From Rhodanobacter sp. ANJX3 (GTDB taxonomy: Bacteria > Pseudomonadota > Gammaproteobacteria > Xanthomonadales > Rhodanobacteraceae): DNA of 64,000 bases. Position 1 is the stretch's first letter. The number at the start of each line of letters is the position of its first letter. The stretch covers positions 708,367 through 772,366 of the forward strand of contig NZ_JACHCM010000001.1 of assembly GCF_014200755.1 (NCBI RefSeq). Reading direction: 5' to 3'. The position numbers were made by a program, and so were the translations under genes. This document shows positions 35,414-44,851 of the stretch, piece after piece. The notes beneath the pieces are model-generated. The model saw nothing but the letters and a program-made list of their open reading frames with translations. It had not been told where the DNA came from and did no database searches.

Positions 35414-35950
35414 TTATTTGACAAAAGCTGCATTGCCGGCTTTTGACGCGCTCTGGAACACACGCCTCCATTCGCTCGGGCTCATACCGGTGGACTGGAT
35501 AAAAACACGACTGAAATGGCTCTGCACAACAAAGCCTGCCTCTCGCGAAATATGTGCCAGAGGCCTGTTGGTCTCAACCAATTCTTTGCGGCAAAACTGC
35601 AGCCGCCTTTCCTGTCGCCACTGCCGCGGCGATACGCCAGTACAGGTTCGGAATGCCCGACGCAGATGACCTTCAGAGATACCGCACGCATTGGCCACCT
35701 CCGGCATATGGATGGGCCGACTCAGCTCCGAAGACAATATTTCTTTGGCTATGCGCAAGATCTTTGCCGAGAGTACGCACTCTTCGGCAGGGCGTTTTTT
35801 TCGCAAGGCAAACTCGAGCACGCGGGCAGCCTTTTGGACGTGATCGCCTATAGCCGAAGAAGGCGATGATTCAAGCGAAAGCCGAGCGGCAAGCGTTTGA
35901 AGTCGCGCGCTAACCATCGCCTCACACGTCGGCTCCAGATCACTTTTCAT
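35414..35950 (-). CDS. AraC-family transcriptional regulator, 178 residues
   Basis: The protein has an AraC DNA-binding domain at its C-terminus: MPEVANACGISEGHLRRAFR, then TCTGVSPRQWRQERRLQFCR, and AHISREAGFVVQSHFSRVFI with STGMSPSEWRRVFQS. It is a paralogue of the next gene. The start is uncertain. I use ATG 35950, preceded by a G-run ribosome-like site; ATG 36001 (MSLVLYV) would add 17 residues, and the frame stays open to 36184. The N-terminal half is of unknown type. Confidence 0.82.
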   Translation of the reverse strand: MKSDLEPTCEAMVSARLQTLAARLSLESSPSSAIGDHVQKAARVLEFALRKKRPAEECVLSAKILRIAKEILSSELSRPIHMPEVANACGISEGHLRRAFRTCTGVSPRQWRQERRLQFCRKELVETNRPLAHISREAGFVVQSHFSRVFIQSTGMSPSEWRRVFQSASKAGNAAFVK

Positions 35951-36430
35951 AAGGCGCCCCCCGACAATCCGCTGATCACTGACATAAAGGACCAGGCTCA
36001 TAAGGCAGCCTGCGTCAGTCTTCGTCAGGTAGGCCACCGCGTTGGATCCATTTACTCTCGCCGGGCGAGTTGGCGGCATATTTGCAATAAGGCGCACAGA
36101 AAGCCTCCAGAAGCTATTCGTCTGTAAAAAAACAATAAAATCTGGGGGCCTTTGCCGCCATCCCCTCCTGGGGATTGTTTGCATCCCTCAAATGAGGTTC
36201 TACGAATTTCCGAGATCTTTCGTGTACAGGTGCGCAAAAAATCATAACGAACGGTTACCAATTTCGTTATGAGGGTGAGCGAGCATCGATCGATGAGGCG
36301 TTCGTGCCGACGACTTTCTGAGCTCACCTCTCCGATTCCGATCGAATAGGCGCGCTGGATTCAAATTGCACAAGCCCATCAGGAACGCGCTACGCAAAAT
36401 AAGATCACAGTCAATCATTGGGGACGACCG
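35951..36430. other. Intergenic region between the AraC gene and the small MbcA/ParS-like gene
   Basis: It probably carries the promoter for the leftward AraC-AraC-NarL unit and for the rightward small gene. An AT-rich part lies at about 36,110-36,270. I see no other gene. Confidence 0.45.
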
Positions 36431-36721
36431 ATGACCACTTCTGTCCGTCGCCTAGACGGTCTCCACCGTCTATTCCAAGATTTGCAGCTCAAGGAAGATA
36501 TTCAGCCATCGCACTCGCGGGAACGCGTCACCATCCTGCAACTGGCGGCGCGCGTCGAGGAAAGCCTCGAGCTTCGTAGCCAGTGGTTTACCGACGACCG
36601 TATCGATTCTCTAGGTGGACTCACCGCTGCTGAGCTGGTCGCTCTCGGCCAGGGCGAACAGGTCAAGCAATTTCTCCACCGCATCATTTACTGCGACCGT
36701 CAGCGCGCACCGATTTATTGA
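36431..36721 (+). CDS. Small protein with MbcA/ParS (DUF2384)-like C-terminus, no toxin partner
   Basis: This 96-residue protein is not firmly recognised. The segment SQWFTDDRIDSLGGLTAAEL, then VALGQGEQVKQFLHRI, resembles the toxin-binding domain of Xre/MbcA/ParS antitoxins (W-x6-LGG-T-x-x-EL-x6-G-x-x-V-x-x-LxRI). The N-terminal 50 residues are charged and helical but show no clear Xre helix-turn-helix. The start has GGGGA 6 bases before ATG. No RES-domain or other toxin gene is next to it, so it would be an orphan. Confidence 0.55.
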   Translation: MTTSVRRLDGLHRLFQDLQLKEDIQPSHSRERVTILQLAARVEESLELRSQWFTDDRIDSLGGLTAAELVALGQGEQVKQFLHRIIYCDRQRAPIY

Positions 36722-36887
36722 AGGGCTGCGCCAACACGGGCGCGTTCGGTGTCCCAGCGTGAATCACCTTCATCGAATTCTATCTTCGACACGCGCCATT
36801 CCCGCACGCGTTCGCCCATCTAGAATCCAGGAAAGCGCGATGAAGACTGTATCCAAGCAAATCCGCCCGCCTGACCTTCGGTAAGTC

Positions 36888-37544
36888 TTACTGGGCCGAA
36901 CGGGCCATCATCGATCTTACCTCTACGCCCCATTGCGTCAGTCCAAGCATGGAAGCCATGCGGACGAGGTCAGCCAGCGATTGCGCCTTCATCTTGTGCA
37001 TCAGCCGACCGCGGTGCGCCTGAAGGGTGGACTGGCTGATGCCAAGTTCCCAGGCCGACTGTTTGTTGAGCTTTCCTTCTACCACGAGCTTAAATACTTG
37101 AACTTCGCGCGACGTCAGTCGCATTTGGCGTTGTCGCAGCACCCGCAACTCTTGCTGAAGGAACCGTTCCTCACGATCACGCGATAAACCTTCGTGGACT
37201 GCCGCCAGCAACGCATCCTTCGACACCGGACGAGTGAGAACATCGATAGCTCCTGCCCGCATTACCCGCACGGCCGACAGAACGTCCGCGCCACGCGTGA
37301 TGTAGACGATCGGCGGACACCTAAGATTAGCTTCTTGACAGCGGGCGTTGAGCTCACTCGGCGTAGGTGAACAAGAGCCAAGGATCAGACAACCGGGCAG
37401 ATCCGGTCGCGCCTCGGCAAAGAACGTGTCGACTTCGTCGAAGGCAACTGCGCTCATGGCATAAGCTGCCAACAGCCTGAGCAAGTGCCCACGCATGCGC
37501 GGGTCGCTATCAATGACATAGATGCAGTGGTCTATCTCGCTCAT
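36888..37544 (-). CDS. FixJ-like regulator with degenerate receiver domain
   Basis: This 218-residue protein has a receiver fold (IYVIDSDPRMRGHLLRLLAA; PPIVYITRGADVLSAVRVMR; GAIDVLTRPVSKDALLAAVH) and a LuxR helix-turn-helix (LTSREVQVFKLVVEGKLNKQ; LGISQSTLQAHRGRLMHKM). At the phospho-acceptor position the family's LDVRMP text reads LGSCSP, so Asp is replaced by Gly (G56). The acidic pair and the Lys-equivalent turn (TRP instead of TKP) are also altered or weak. It should not be phosphorylated in the normal way. No kinase is adjacent. Confidence 0.9.
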   Translation of the reverse strand: MSEIDHCIYVIDSDPRMRGHLLRLLAAYAMSAVAFDEVDTFFAEARPDLPGCLILGSCSPTPSELNARCQEANLRCPPIVYITRGADVLSAVRVMRAGAIDVLTRPVSKDALLAAVHEGLSRDREERFLQQELRVLRQRQMRLTSREVQVFKLVVEGKLNKQSAWELGISQSTLQAHRGRLMHKMKAQSLADLVRMASMLGLTQWGVEVRSMMARSAQ

Positions 37545-37960
37545 GACAAAACCTGCCCGATCTTTCGATGTGTTCCCTACCCGTTTCCGAAATGGACCGT
37601 GACAACCATCGCCAAAAGTCCGGTGCGATCATTGGTTTTCCTCAAATTTGCTTTCAGAAACGCAGGTTGCCAACACATCTATTCTGCCTCCAAAAAAAGA
37701 TTGGAGCGTTACTCGTTTGAGGGAGACATCGCCGATAGATGATGAGTTCTTTGGCCGCACAACATGCCATCACCACTCAAACAACGTTGCAAATATGCCA
37801 GAAACGGGTTGTTCTCCCATGAGTCATGTATCAGCTGGCTGAAATCGTGCCTGAGGCACTCGCGTACACGTCTGACAAAGCTCGACGTCATTGAGGACAT
37901 AGACGATCTGCTTTTCATTGAACCTCGATACACTCATGCAGCGCTTCTTCGATAGAAACT
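37545..37960. other. Intergenic region between two orphan regulators
   Basis: Short frames on both strands carry no recognisable motif. It is fairly AT-rich and probably holds the promoter for the FixJ-like gene. Confidence 0.4.
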
Positions 37961-38749
37961 CTACTTCTGACCAGCTCTTAGCATCAAAGACGCTTTCGGT
38001 TTATTTGTACTCATACGACCCAGTGAGGAGCGCAATGCAGGGACGTACTCCGGAGGGACCAATCCAAAACAACCCTTGTAAGGAATCGTTTGAAGCAGTG
38101 GCTGAGAAAACGGTTTGTCAACGGCGCTGCGGAGCGTGTAAATGTGGGAACGAAGCGTATCGGTGTCTGGCGGGGTGTCACCCCAAATTTCACGCTCGAT
38201 CTCTTCCCGTGTCACATAGTTAGGTGACTTACGCATCAAGATTTTAAGCAGCCTTAAACCCATGGGCGACAGAGTGAGGAATTTACCTGCACGCGTTACG
38301 ACTCCGGTTGAACTATCGAGCGTCATATCAGCCACGGTAAATACGCCGGTGACCACCTGTCCACGGTAGCGCCGAATCAGAGCTCGAACACGGCCTTCCA
38401 ACTCAGCCAGATCAAAAGGCTTGACCAGATAGTCATCCGCCCCAGCCTCCAATCCGGCGATCTTGTCGTCAAGCGTATCGCGGCCGCTCAGCATCAGTAT
38501 GGGAGTGGATTTTTTATGAACCTGTCGCAGCTTTTGACATAACTCCAATCCGTTGATTCCCGGCAAAGTCAGGTCAAGTATTATTGCTTCGTAGAGACCG
38601 CAGACGGCCAAATGAAGCCCAGTCGTTCCATCTGAAGCGTAGTCGACCGAATAATTCCTCTGTTCAAACGTTTCGCCGATGACACGTGCGACAAGTTGGT
38701 GATCCTCCACGATGAGTGTCAACCCATTTTTACCGGTTCGCGTGCGCAT
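37961..38749 (-). CDS. OmpR-type response regulator (orphan)
   Basis: This 262-residue protein has an intact receiver (LTLIVEDHQLVARVIGETF; phospho-Asp in AIILDLTLPGINGLEL; PILMLSGRD; Lys in DYLVKPFDLAELEGRV). The winged-helix output domain follows (LTLSPMGLRLLKILMRKSPN; VTREEIEREIWGDTPPDTDT; LRSHIYTLRSAVDKPF). A basic 25-residue tail follows. GGAGG lies 4-5 bases before ATG. No sensor kinase gene is beside it; the nearest kinase is 2.5 kb to the right on the other strand. Confidence 0.92.
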   Translation of the reverse strand: MRTRTGKNGLTLIVEDHQLVARVIGETFEQRNYSVDYASDGTTGLHLAVCGLYEAIILDLTLPGINGLELCQKLRQVHKKSTPILMLSGRDTLDDKIAGLEAGADDYLVKPFDLAELEGRVRALIRRYRGQVVTGVFTVADMTLDSSTGVVTRAGKFLTLSPMGLRLLKILMRKSPNYVTREEIEREIWGDTPPDTDTLRSHIYTLRSAVDKPFSQPLLQTIPYKGCFGLVPPEYVPALRSSLGRMSTNKPKASLMLRAGQK

Positions 38750-39468
38750 GACACCTCCCTTCGAATGTCAGTTCTGACCGATTTTCTTGGCGCCATTATT
38801 GAAATGGGCGCACAAACCGTTCTGATAGGACGTTGCTTATCACTGCGCTGACTTTTTCATGGCCAACCAACCCTTTTCGCTCGGTCGAAGAATCGCTGAG
38901 CACTTTTGTCTAGCGTTAACGGTAGGCAATCCGGTACGCCTTGGTCGGCTCAATAAAGCGGAAACGACAGTTGGCTTTTGGCTGCAGCTACTGTCAACAC
39001 CAAATACGTTTTTGGCGAAACCGTCACGCTAATCAACACTGGCCATCTCGTTGCTCATCGCTCCCAAGCGCGGTCGGGATCCGACTATCACTCGCCACGA
39101 TTGCGCCTTCAATCCCTCGTTTGGGTATACCGACGCAGCGAAGATTGATCGTGATCATTTTCGCCACGTATCGACAAAACGAACAAGAATCCCGTAGCCC
39201 CTTAGTCACAATGCATGAGGCGATTGGAGCGACCACGTTTATCGGAACAGGACAGTCGCAGAGTATCCCCGTCGAAGGAACTCCGCTCGAAGACATAACG
39301 GTCCAACGAGGAATGGTTTTTCGCATCCTCAAGCAAGTTGCGCCCGGAACTGAACCCGGTCGAGCTAAAACCGTAGCACGGCGTCAGCGAGCGGGCACGT
39401 GACATATAAGACCGCGGCCGAATCAATCAAAATCATCAATCCCAAAACGAGGGAAAAGGAAACATTCG
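38750..39468. other. Long intergenic region upstream of the YWTD-propeller gene
   Basis: A 153-codon frame (38941-39402, plus) lacks a ribosome site, a known motif and normal amino-acid composition, and I reject it as a gene. The region is otherwise empty as far as I can see. Confidence 0.4.
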
Positions 39469-40380
39469 ATGACCAACGCGCCATCCAACGCCAACGTAAA
39501 TAGCCTTTTTGCCCTGCAAGGCTATCCGCCTCAAATTCTGGCTATAGATACCGATGAGAAATCCGCCAGAATCATTGCTTCGAACCTGGACGGAGTCCTG
39601 GATGGCGTGCAAATAGACCAACCTGGCAATTCCATCTACTGGACGAATATGGGATCTCGTCCAAATACCGGCGAGAAATTCTTTGATCGAGACGGCACGA
39701 TTGAACGCTGTGACCTCGATGGTTCAAATCACGCGGTCCTGGTTAAAAAAGGACAAATCGTTACGCCAAAGCAGTTGCAGCTTGATGCCGACAATGGGCT
39801 GCTTTACTTCTGTGATCGCGAAGGGATGGCGGTCATGCGATGCCGGACCGACGGCAGCGAGCTAACGGTACTCCTGCACACAGGGCGATGGCCCAATGAG
39901 AGCGCAGACGATCTGCGTCACTGTGTCGGCATCGCGTTGGATCGCCTCAACGGCTACGTATATTGGACGCAGAAGGGATCGCCAGATGCCGGGCTGGGAC
40001 GCATTTTTCGCATGCAGCTAGACATGCCGCACAATGCGACCGCCGAAACACGTCAAGATGTCGAACTGCTAATCGACAGACTTCCTGAGCCCATTGACCT
40101 CGAAATCGATCACGAACGTCATCATCTTTACTGGACAGACAGAGGCAACCTCGAAGGAGGTAATAGCGTGAACCGAGCAGCTATTACCCCTGACGGTTTG
40201 ATGGATCACGTGGTCCTGGCAATCGGTCTTCAGGAAGGCATTGGCTTGGCCATCAACAAGGCGGAACGAAAAGTCTACGTGGGTGACCTGAGCGGACGAA
40301 TATACAGGGTGCCTTTTAACGGAGGCTCTCTGAAAGAAATTTACCGATGTCCGGGAATTGTCACCGGGCTGGCCTTCTAG
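39469..40380 (+). CDS. YWTD / LDL-receptor class B-like beta-propeller protein
   Basis: This 303-residue protein is made of repeating blades with YWTD-type motifs: IYWTNMGSRPN, LYFCDREGMAVMRC, VYWTQKGSPDAGLGRIFRM, LYWTDRGNLEGGNSVNR, VYVGDLSGRIYRVPF, each followed by a G-x-L-style strand. Such six-bladed propellers bind ligands or act as lactonase-like enzymes; none of the residues proves catalysis. No signal peptide or membrane segment is seen, so it is predicted cytosolic. AAGGA lies 8 bases before ATG. It stands alone. Confidence 0.82.
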   Translation: MTNAPSNANVNSLFALQGYPPQILAIDTDEKSARIIASNLDGVLDGVQIDQPGNSIYWTNMGSRPNTGEKFFDRDGTIERCDLDGSNHAVLVKKGQIVTPKQLQLDADNGLLYFCDREGMAVMRCRTDGSELTVLLHTGRWPNESADDLRHCVGIALDRLNGYVYWTQKGSPDAGLGRIFRMQLDMPHNATAETRQDVELLIDRLPEPIDLEIDHERHHLYWTDRGNLEGGNSVNRAAITPDGLMDHVVLAIGLQEGIGLAINKAERKVYVGDLSGRIYRVPFNGGSLKEIYRCPGIVTGLAF

Positions 40381-41257
40381 GCTCTCTGGCCGTCGCAGCA
40401 ATGCTGACGCTGCCTTGATGCAAGAAATACAAGATGCCCCAGTCAACATTTTACTCAGGCGACATCGCGCAGGATGATTAAAATACTCATTTTAGGACTG
40501 CCATATCACAGAAATCTTCGTGCCAAATATCGACGTTCATCTCACGATAACTATCCACCGATCTTCTGATTTCTTTCTCCAGTCTTCGGATGCTTATTTT
40601 ACCGACGACGCTAAAAGACATTTAGCACCGCCTTCGACGTACAAAATCTCCTCATCACTCCACCATAGAGGACATATGGCGCTGAAGGATTGAATCGCAC
40701 ATTTGCCGTGAATATGGCGCGTCACCATCAAGTGACGAGATACTTGCGTTGCAGCATCTGGCTGCGCTTACATGCCGAAATGCGCCAAAATGAGCCGGAC
40801 GGGACACCCATATGTCTTCGTCAACGGCGGACGCCACGCACTACGCATAACGAAAACGCCTCGTGGCCACCGTCCGGGTACGCCATGACCCAGTTTCCCA
40901 TTCGTCCATCGGATCGGGCCTTCTCCAGCCATCAAATGAGAGCTTTTCTGCGCCGCGAATATCCGAGGGATGACGTGGATAGTCGATCTGGAGTACCCCG
41001 AGTGGGGGATGCGCCAACTCGCTATCTCACGTCACAGTGCCGGCGTTTAACGACATAACTTCGGAGCTGGAGCACTGCGCAAAAACGTAGACAAGTTTCC
41101 CGCGTTTTCGTCATCGGGTATTTAGTCAGTTGCCAGTAAAATCGGTCGTTCTACAGCGAGTTGGGCTTTTTCTGCGCCTGAAATAACTGATGTCCTTATC
41201 CGATCATTCAACCACGTCAGCTCCCGTTGGAGCTTTTGGTATGTCGGGGGCAAAAGG
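40381..41257. other. 877-bp region without a supported gene
   Basis: Several frames (for example 40690-41058, plus) are open, but composition is arginine/threonine-rich without motifs and no good ribosome site is present. It may be decayed sequence, or a long leader or promoter region of the kinase gene that follows. Confidence 0.4.
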
Positions 41258-44200
41258 ATGGGGTTTGCTAGGGTTCTGGGTCTTGTACGACACGCATCAA
41301 CGGCATGGTTGCTGGCGTGCTTCGTCACTGCTGCGCCTCTTTGTGTCCGTGCAGACCCATCGCTCCAGCTATCGATCGCCGCGCCGGTGGATTTGCAACG
41401 ATCACTCGTAGAGCACCTGAACCGACCCCTGAAAGATTTCACGGTTACCGAGTACGGGCCTAGAGAGGGGGCGCCAGGCCAAGTGAATGTCATCGCACAA
41501 ACCTCCGATGGACTGCTCTGGCTGGGTTGTCCGGACGGTTTGGTTAGGTTCGATGGCGTGACATTTGATCGACCTTTCAACACAACCTTACCTCAGCAAA
41601 ACATCAGCGCTCTCTGGGTCGATCCCGACGGCAGCCTCTGGGTGGGATACACGTTTGGTGGGATAAGCCGATTACACGAGAGTCAGATATCTGATTTGTC
41701 GAATGGCTTGCCAGATAATACCGTTTACTCGATTGTAAGAGACGCTGATAAGACTCTTTGGGCAACCACACCGAAAGGCGTCTATTATCTCTCCGGCGCA
41801 AAGTGGGAACAAATAGGGCCACAACAGGGATATGAAGGGAATAGCTATTTCTTGTCGATGGGATTGCTGCGCGATGGCTCGCTCTGGATAGATGGCGGGC
41901 CACACGCATGGATGAAGAAACCGGGCAAACCCGGCTTCGTGCCTGTAGAACCAAAAAAATTGCTAGCATCAATCTACAACATCGATGACACGAATAAGTC
42001 AGGTAAAGCTCACGATCTTATTGAAGAACTGTCCAACTACTTCGAAATACATCCACGGTTTGTAAATGGCAAGGTTATAGAAGACTCATCAGGATCCATC
42101 TGGTCGTTGACAAGTGATGCCCTCGATCATTTCCGATGGACAACTCAAGCATCCAACGAAAAATCATTGTCATCCGATTCATTAGCACGTCAGGGCACAC
42201 CGTACGGCGAGGCTATTAACGCATTATTCGAGGATCGAGAGGGAAATATCTGGGCGGGTGAGATTGGCGGACTTTTACAGTTTCGACCTAGCAAACTACG
42301 CACGGTTGAAAGCTACGGTAAAATCCTGGCCCCGACTATTGCACCGGATTTACACGGTGGCGTATGGATTGGTTCGTCAAAAAATGACGGCGTAATGAGT
42401 GTCAACGGCGATGTCGAAACGCCATGGCCGTCTCTTCACGGGGCGACATCGTTTATAGCAAGCGGAAATGACGAAACCACCTGGCTTCTATCCCGAGTCG
42501 CGTTCAATACACCTTATAAATCGGCTGGCTGTATCCACCGGCTGAAAGAAGGAAAGATCGATTGCATCGCCTATCCTGATGATGTCGACCCCAGGTCGGC
42601 AGTGAGTATGCTGCCAGACCCACGCGGTGGTTATATTTTTTTGTCTATACAAGGCATTTATCGATTCATGGGTAACGCCTGGTTGCCGGGTACTGGGCTT
42701 CCTGGACTGGCTCAAGCCCCCCCTTTAAGGATGTTCTCTGGGGAGAATGGCGATATATGGTTCACCTATCCCGATAATCATATTGCCGTTATCACTAAAT
42801 CAGGCGTCAGGAATTACACGGCGGCAAATGGCCTTTCCATTGGCGCCATCCTGGCGCTTAGCGTGCAGCACGGAGATGTCTGGGCTGCCGGCACGAAAGG
42901 GGTGGAACATCTGCTTAGCCAACAATTCGTGCCTCTACGCTCAGCAGATCCAACAACCTTCGCAAGCGCCGACGGGATCGCTCAGACAGCGCAGGGAGAT
43001 TTATGGATCAATGCTTCGTCAGGGCTGTTTCTGATAAAACACAGTGAACTGAAGTTCACCGAAAAAGACCCAACGCACAAGGTAAGCGTTGAGCTATTTG
43101 ACCAGAACGACGGATTGCTAGGCGGTACGATAGGCTTCCGTTCGGGTCCATCGCTTGTTCAAAGTGGAGGGCGCATCTGGGCTGCGCGTGCCCAAGGTGT
43201 ATCGTGGGTCGACCCCGGGAAAATGATTCGCAACGAGATAGCCCCGGTCGCGGTAGTGGTTTCGATCGCTTCGGACGGCATACTGCACGGCATTTCGCCA
43301 GCGCCCCGATTCCCTGCGCTGGTTCATGCGGTGCGCTTCATGTATACGGCAGCGTCGCTGACAAGACCGGATAAAGTGAATTTCCGCTATCGCCTTGAAG
43401 GTTCCGACCCCGACTGGATCACCGTGGGCGACCGGCGCGCGACGACGTATACCGACCTTCGCCCTGGCACTTACCAGTTTGAAGTCGAGGCGGAAAACGA
43501 AGATGGCGTCTGGAGCGTTCGTCCGTCAGTGGCAAGCTTTACTATCGCGCCGGCGTTCTACCAGACAGGATGGTTCAAGACACTCTGTATGGCATCCCTG
43601 TTGCTCGCGCTATGGGGTTTATTCGCGTGGCGCTCTAAGCGACTTCGTGCACGTGTCCACTCGCGGCTGGAGGCCGTTCACGATGAGCGGGATCGGATAG
43701 CGCGCGAGTTGCACGACACGCTAATGCAATCCATGCAGGGCCTTATACTGCAAATCCAGGCGTGGTCGCAGGACGGTCTGGATCGACGCCATCTGGAAAT
43801 GGAGCGTGCGGCAAACTCCGCAACGACTGCCCTGCGTGAGGGCCGTGAGCGTATTCTCGCGCTTCGCCTTACGAGTTCTGACAAGCCCAACCTTTTGAGT
43901 GAGTTGCGGAAAGCGGGCGAGTACTGGGCACTCAGGGTGACCTCCGTGTTCGACATACGGGTGAAGGGCGAGTTCCGGGAACTTCAAACGAAAGCTTTCG
44001 AAGAGATTGTGGAGATCGCGCGAGAAGCTATACGTAACGCAGCGATACACTCCAAGGCCTGCCATATATTAGTCGCTCTTGAATATGCATCACACGCATT
44101 GACACTCACGGTAAGTGACGATGGCGAAGGACTACCGGCCTACGTATTGGCGGCAGGAATATTGCCAGGACACTGGGGTCTTGTCGGCATGAAAGAACGA

Positions 44201-44338
44201 GCGAAGGCTCTAGAGGCCAAACTCTCACTTCACAATCGCCCACAAGGGGGCGCAGAAATGAAATTAGTGGTTCCGTGCAAGCAGGCTTACGGTAAGGAGG
44301 TGCCGAGCAAGTGGGCGATAGTCAAGCGGACATACTAA
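41258..44338 (+). CDS. Hybrid-type periplasmic propeller sensor histidine kinase (HisKA_3), no adjacent regulator
   Basis: This 1026-residue inner-membrane kinase has a signal peptide (about 1-32). A large periplasmic sensor of two-component propeller repeats follows (GLLWLGCPDGLVRFDG; GSLWVGYTFGGISRLHE; GNIWAGEIGGLLQF; DLWINASSGLFLI). Then come a Y_Y_Y domain (VNFRYRLEGSDPDWITVGDR; TYQFEVEAENEDGVWS), one transmembrane helix (about 770-790) and a HisKA_3 domain with H819 in ARELHDTLMQS. The HATPase has an N-box EAIRNAAIHSKA, DDGEGLP, and GHWGLVGMKERA. It is paralogous to the kinase at 52.3-55.3 kb. The ATG has AAAAGG directly in front, so the exact start is uncertain. Confidence 0.92.
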   Translation: MGFARVLGLVRHASTAWLLACFVTAAPLCVRADPSLQLSIAAPVDLQRSLVEHLNRPLKDFTVTEYGPREGAPGQVNVIAQTSDGLLWLGCPDGLVRFDGVTFDRPFNTTLPQQNISALWVDPDGSLWVGYTFGGISRLHESQISDLSNGLPDNTVYSIVRDADKTLWATTPKGVYYLSGAKWEQIGPQQGYEGNSYFLSMGLLRDGSLWIDGGPHAWMKKPGKPGFVPVEPKKLLASIYNIDDTNKSGKAHDLIEELSNYFEIHPRFVNGKVIEDSSGSIWSLTSDALDHFRWTTQASNEKSLSSDSLARQGTPYGEAINALFEDREGNIWAGEIGGLLQFRPSKLRTVESYGKILAPTIAPDLHGGVWIGSSKNDGVMSVNGDVETPWPSLHGATSFIASGNDETTWLLSRVAFNTPYKSAGCIHRLKEGKIDCIAYPDDVDPRSAVSMLPDPRGGYIFLSIQGIYRFMGNAWLPGTGLPGLAQAPPLRMFSGENGDIWFTYPDNHIAVITKSGVRNYTAANGLSIGAILALSVQHGDVWAAGTKGVEHLLSQQFVPLRSADPTTFASADGIAQTAQGDLWINASSGLFLIKHSELKFTEKDPTHKVSVELFDQNDGLLGGTIGFRSGPSLVQSGGRIWAARAQGVSWVDPGKMIRNEIAPVAVVVSIASDGILHGISPAPRFPALVHAVRFMYTAASLTRPDKVNFRYRLEGSDPDWITVGDRRATTYTDLRPGTYQFEVEAENEDGVWSVRPSVASFTIAPAFYQTGWFKTLCMASLLLALWGLFAWRSKRLRARVHSRLEAVHDERDRIARELHDTLMQSMQGLILQIQAWSQDGLDRRHLEMERAANSATTALREGRERILALRLTSSDKPNLLSELRKAGEYWALRVTSVFDIRVKGEFRELQTKAFEEIVEIAREAIRNAAIHSKACHILVALEYASHALTLTVSDDGEGLPAYVLAAGILPGHWGLVGMKERAKALEAKLSLHNRPQGGAEMKLVVPCKQAYGKEVPSKWAIVKRTY

Positions 44339-44805
44339 TTTTTGGTCTGATTGCCATTTTTGGATACACCAGCAGGATGAATATGGACGTAGAACGCTGA
44401 CCGAATCCGCAATCGCGATACCATAAAACTATCGGGCTATAGTCACTGCTGTCCTGCGCGCGTGCAGTTGCCGGACCCAGTCAGAATCCTACTTGCATGG
44501 AGAAGGCTTTAGCCCTGCCGCCTTTATGCTGCAATATTCGCCTTTGGTTGCCTGATTTTATCTGACGCGGATCAAACCGGGATTCTCGAATAGGAGGTGG
44601 CGGTACAAAGGATCACACGTCACTCGCTACTATTTGCTTTACGCAGACTATCGAGAAGCAGCGCATTCGTTGCATGAGACCCGAGAGATTAGAATCGAAA
44701 TATTTCGTTGACCTTTTGCCAATGATCGCCAAATGTGGCCACTCCATTCTCTAACGACAGACCGATCGAACATCGAGCCTGCCTAAAACGCTACGGTTTC
44801 CAACG
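44339..44805. other. Intergenic region, no gene seen
   Basis: AT-rich, no recognisable frame. It lies between the 3' ends of the kinase gene and the leftward hydrolase gene. Its length is unusual for a convergent gap. Confidence 0.4.
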
Positions 44806-44836
44806 CAAAAAAAGAAGGCTCCTTTCGGAGCCTTCT
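44806..44836 (-). terminator. Intrinsic terminator of the exported alpha/beta hydrolase gene
   Basis: On the minus strand, stem agaaggctcc / ggagccttct with a 4-base loop is followed by TTTTTTTGC. It starts 15 bp after the stop. Confidence 0.9.
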
Positions 44837-44851
44837 GCACCACCCGAAAAC

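Noticed and set aside
38941-39402. 153-codon plus-strand frame in an intergenic gap
   Set aside because: No ribosome site, no motif, irregular composition.
40690-41058. 122-codon plus-strand frame before the 41 kb kinase
   Set aside because: Arg/Thr-rich low-quality translation without motif or ribosome site; kept as non-coding.
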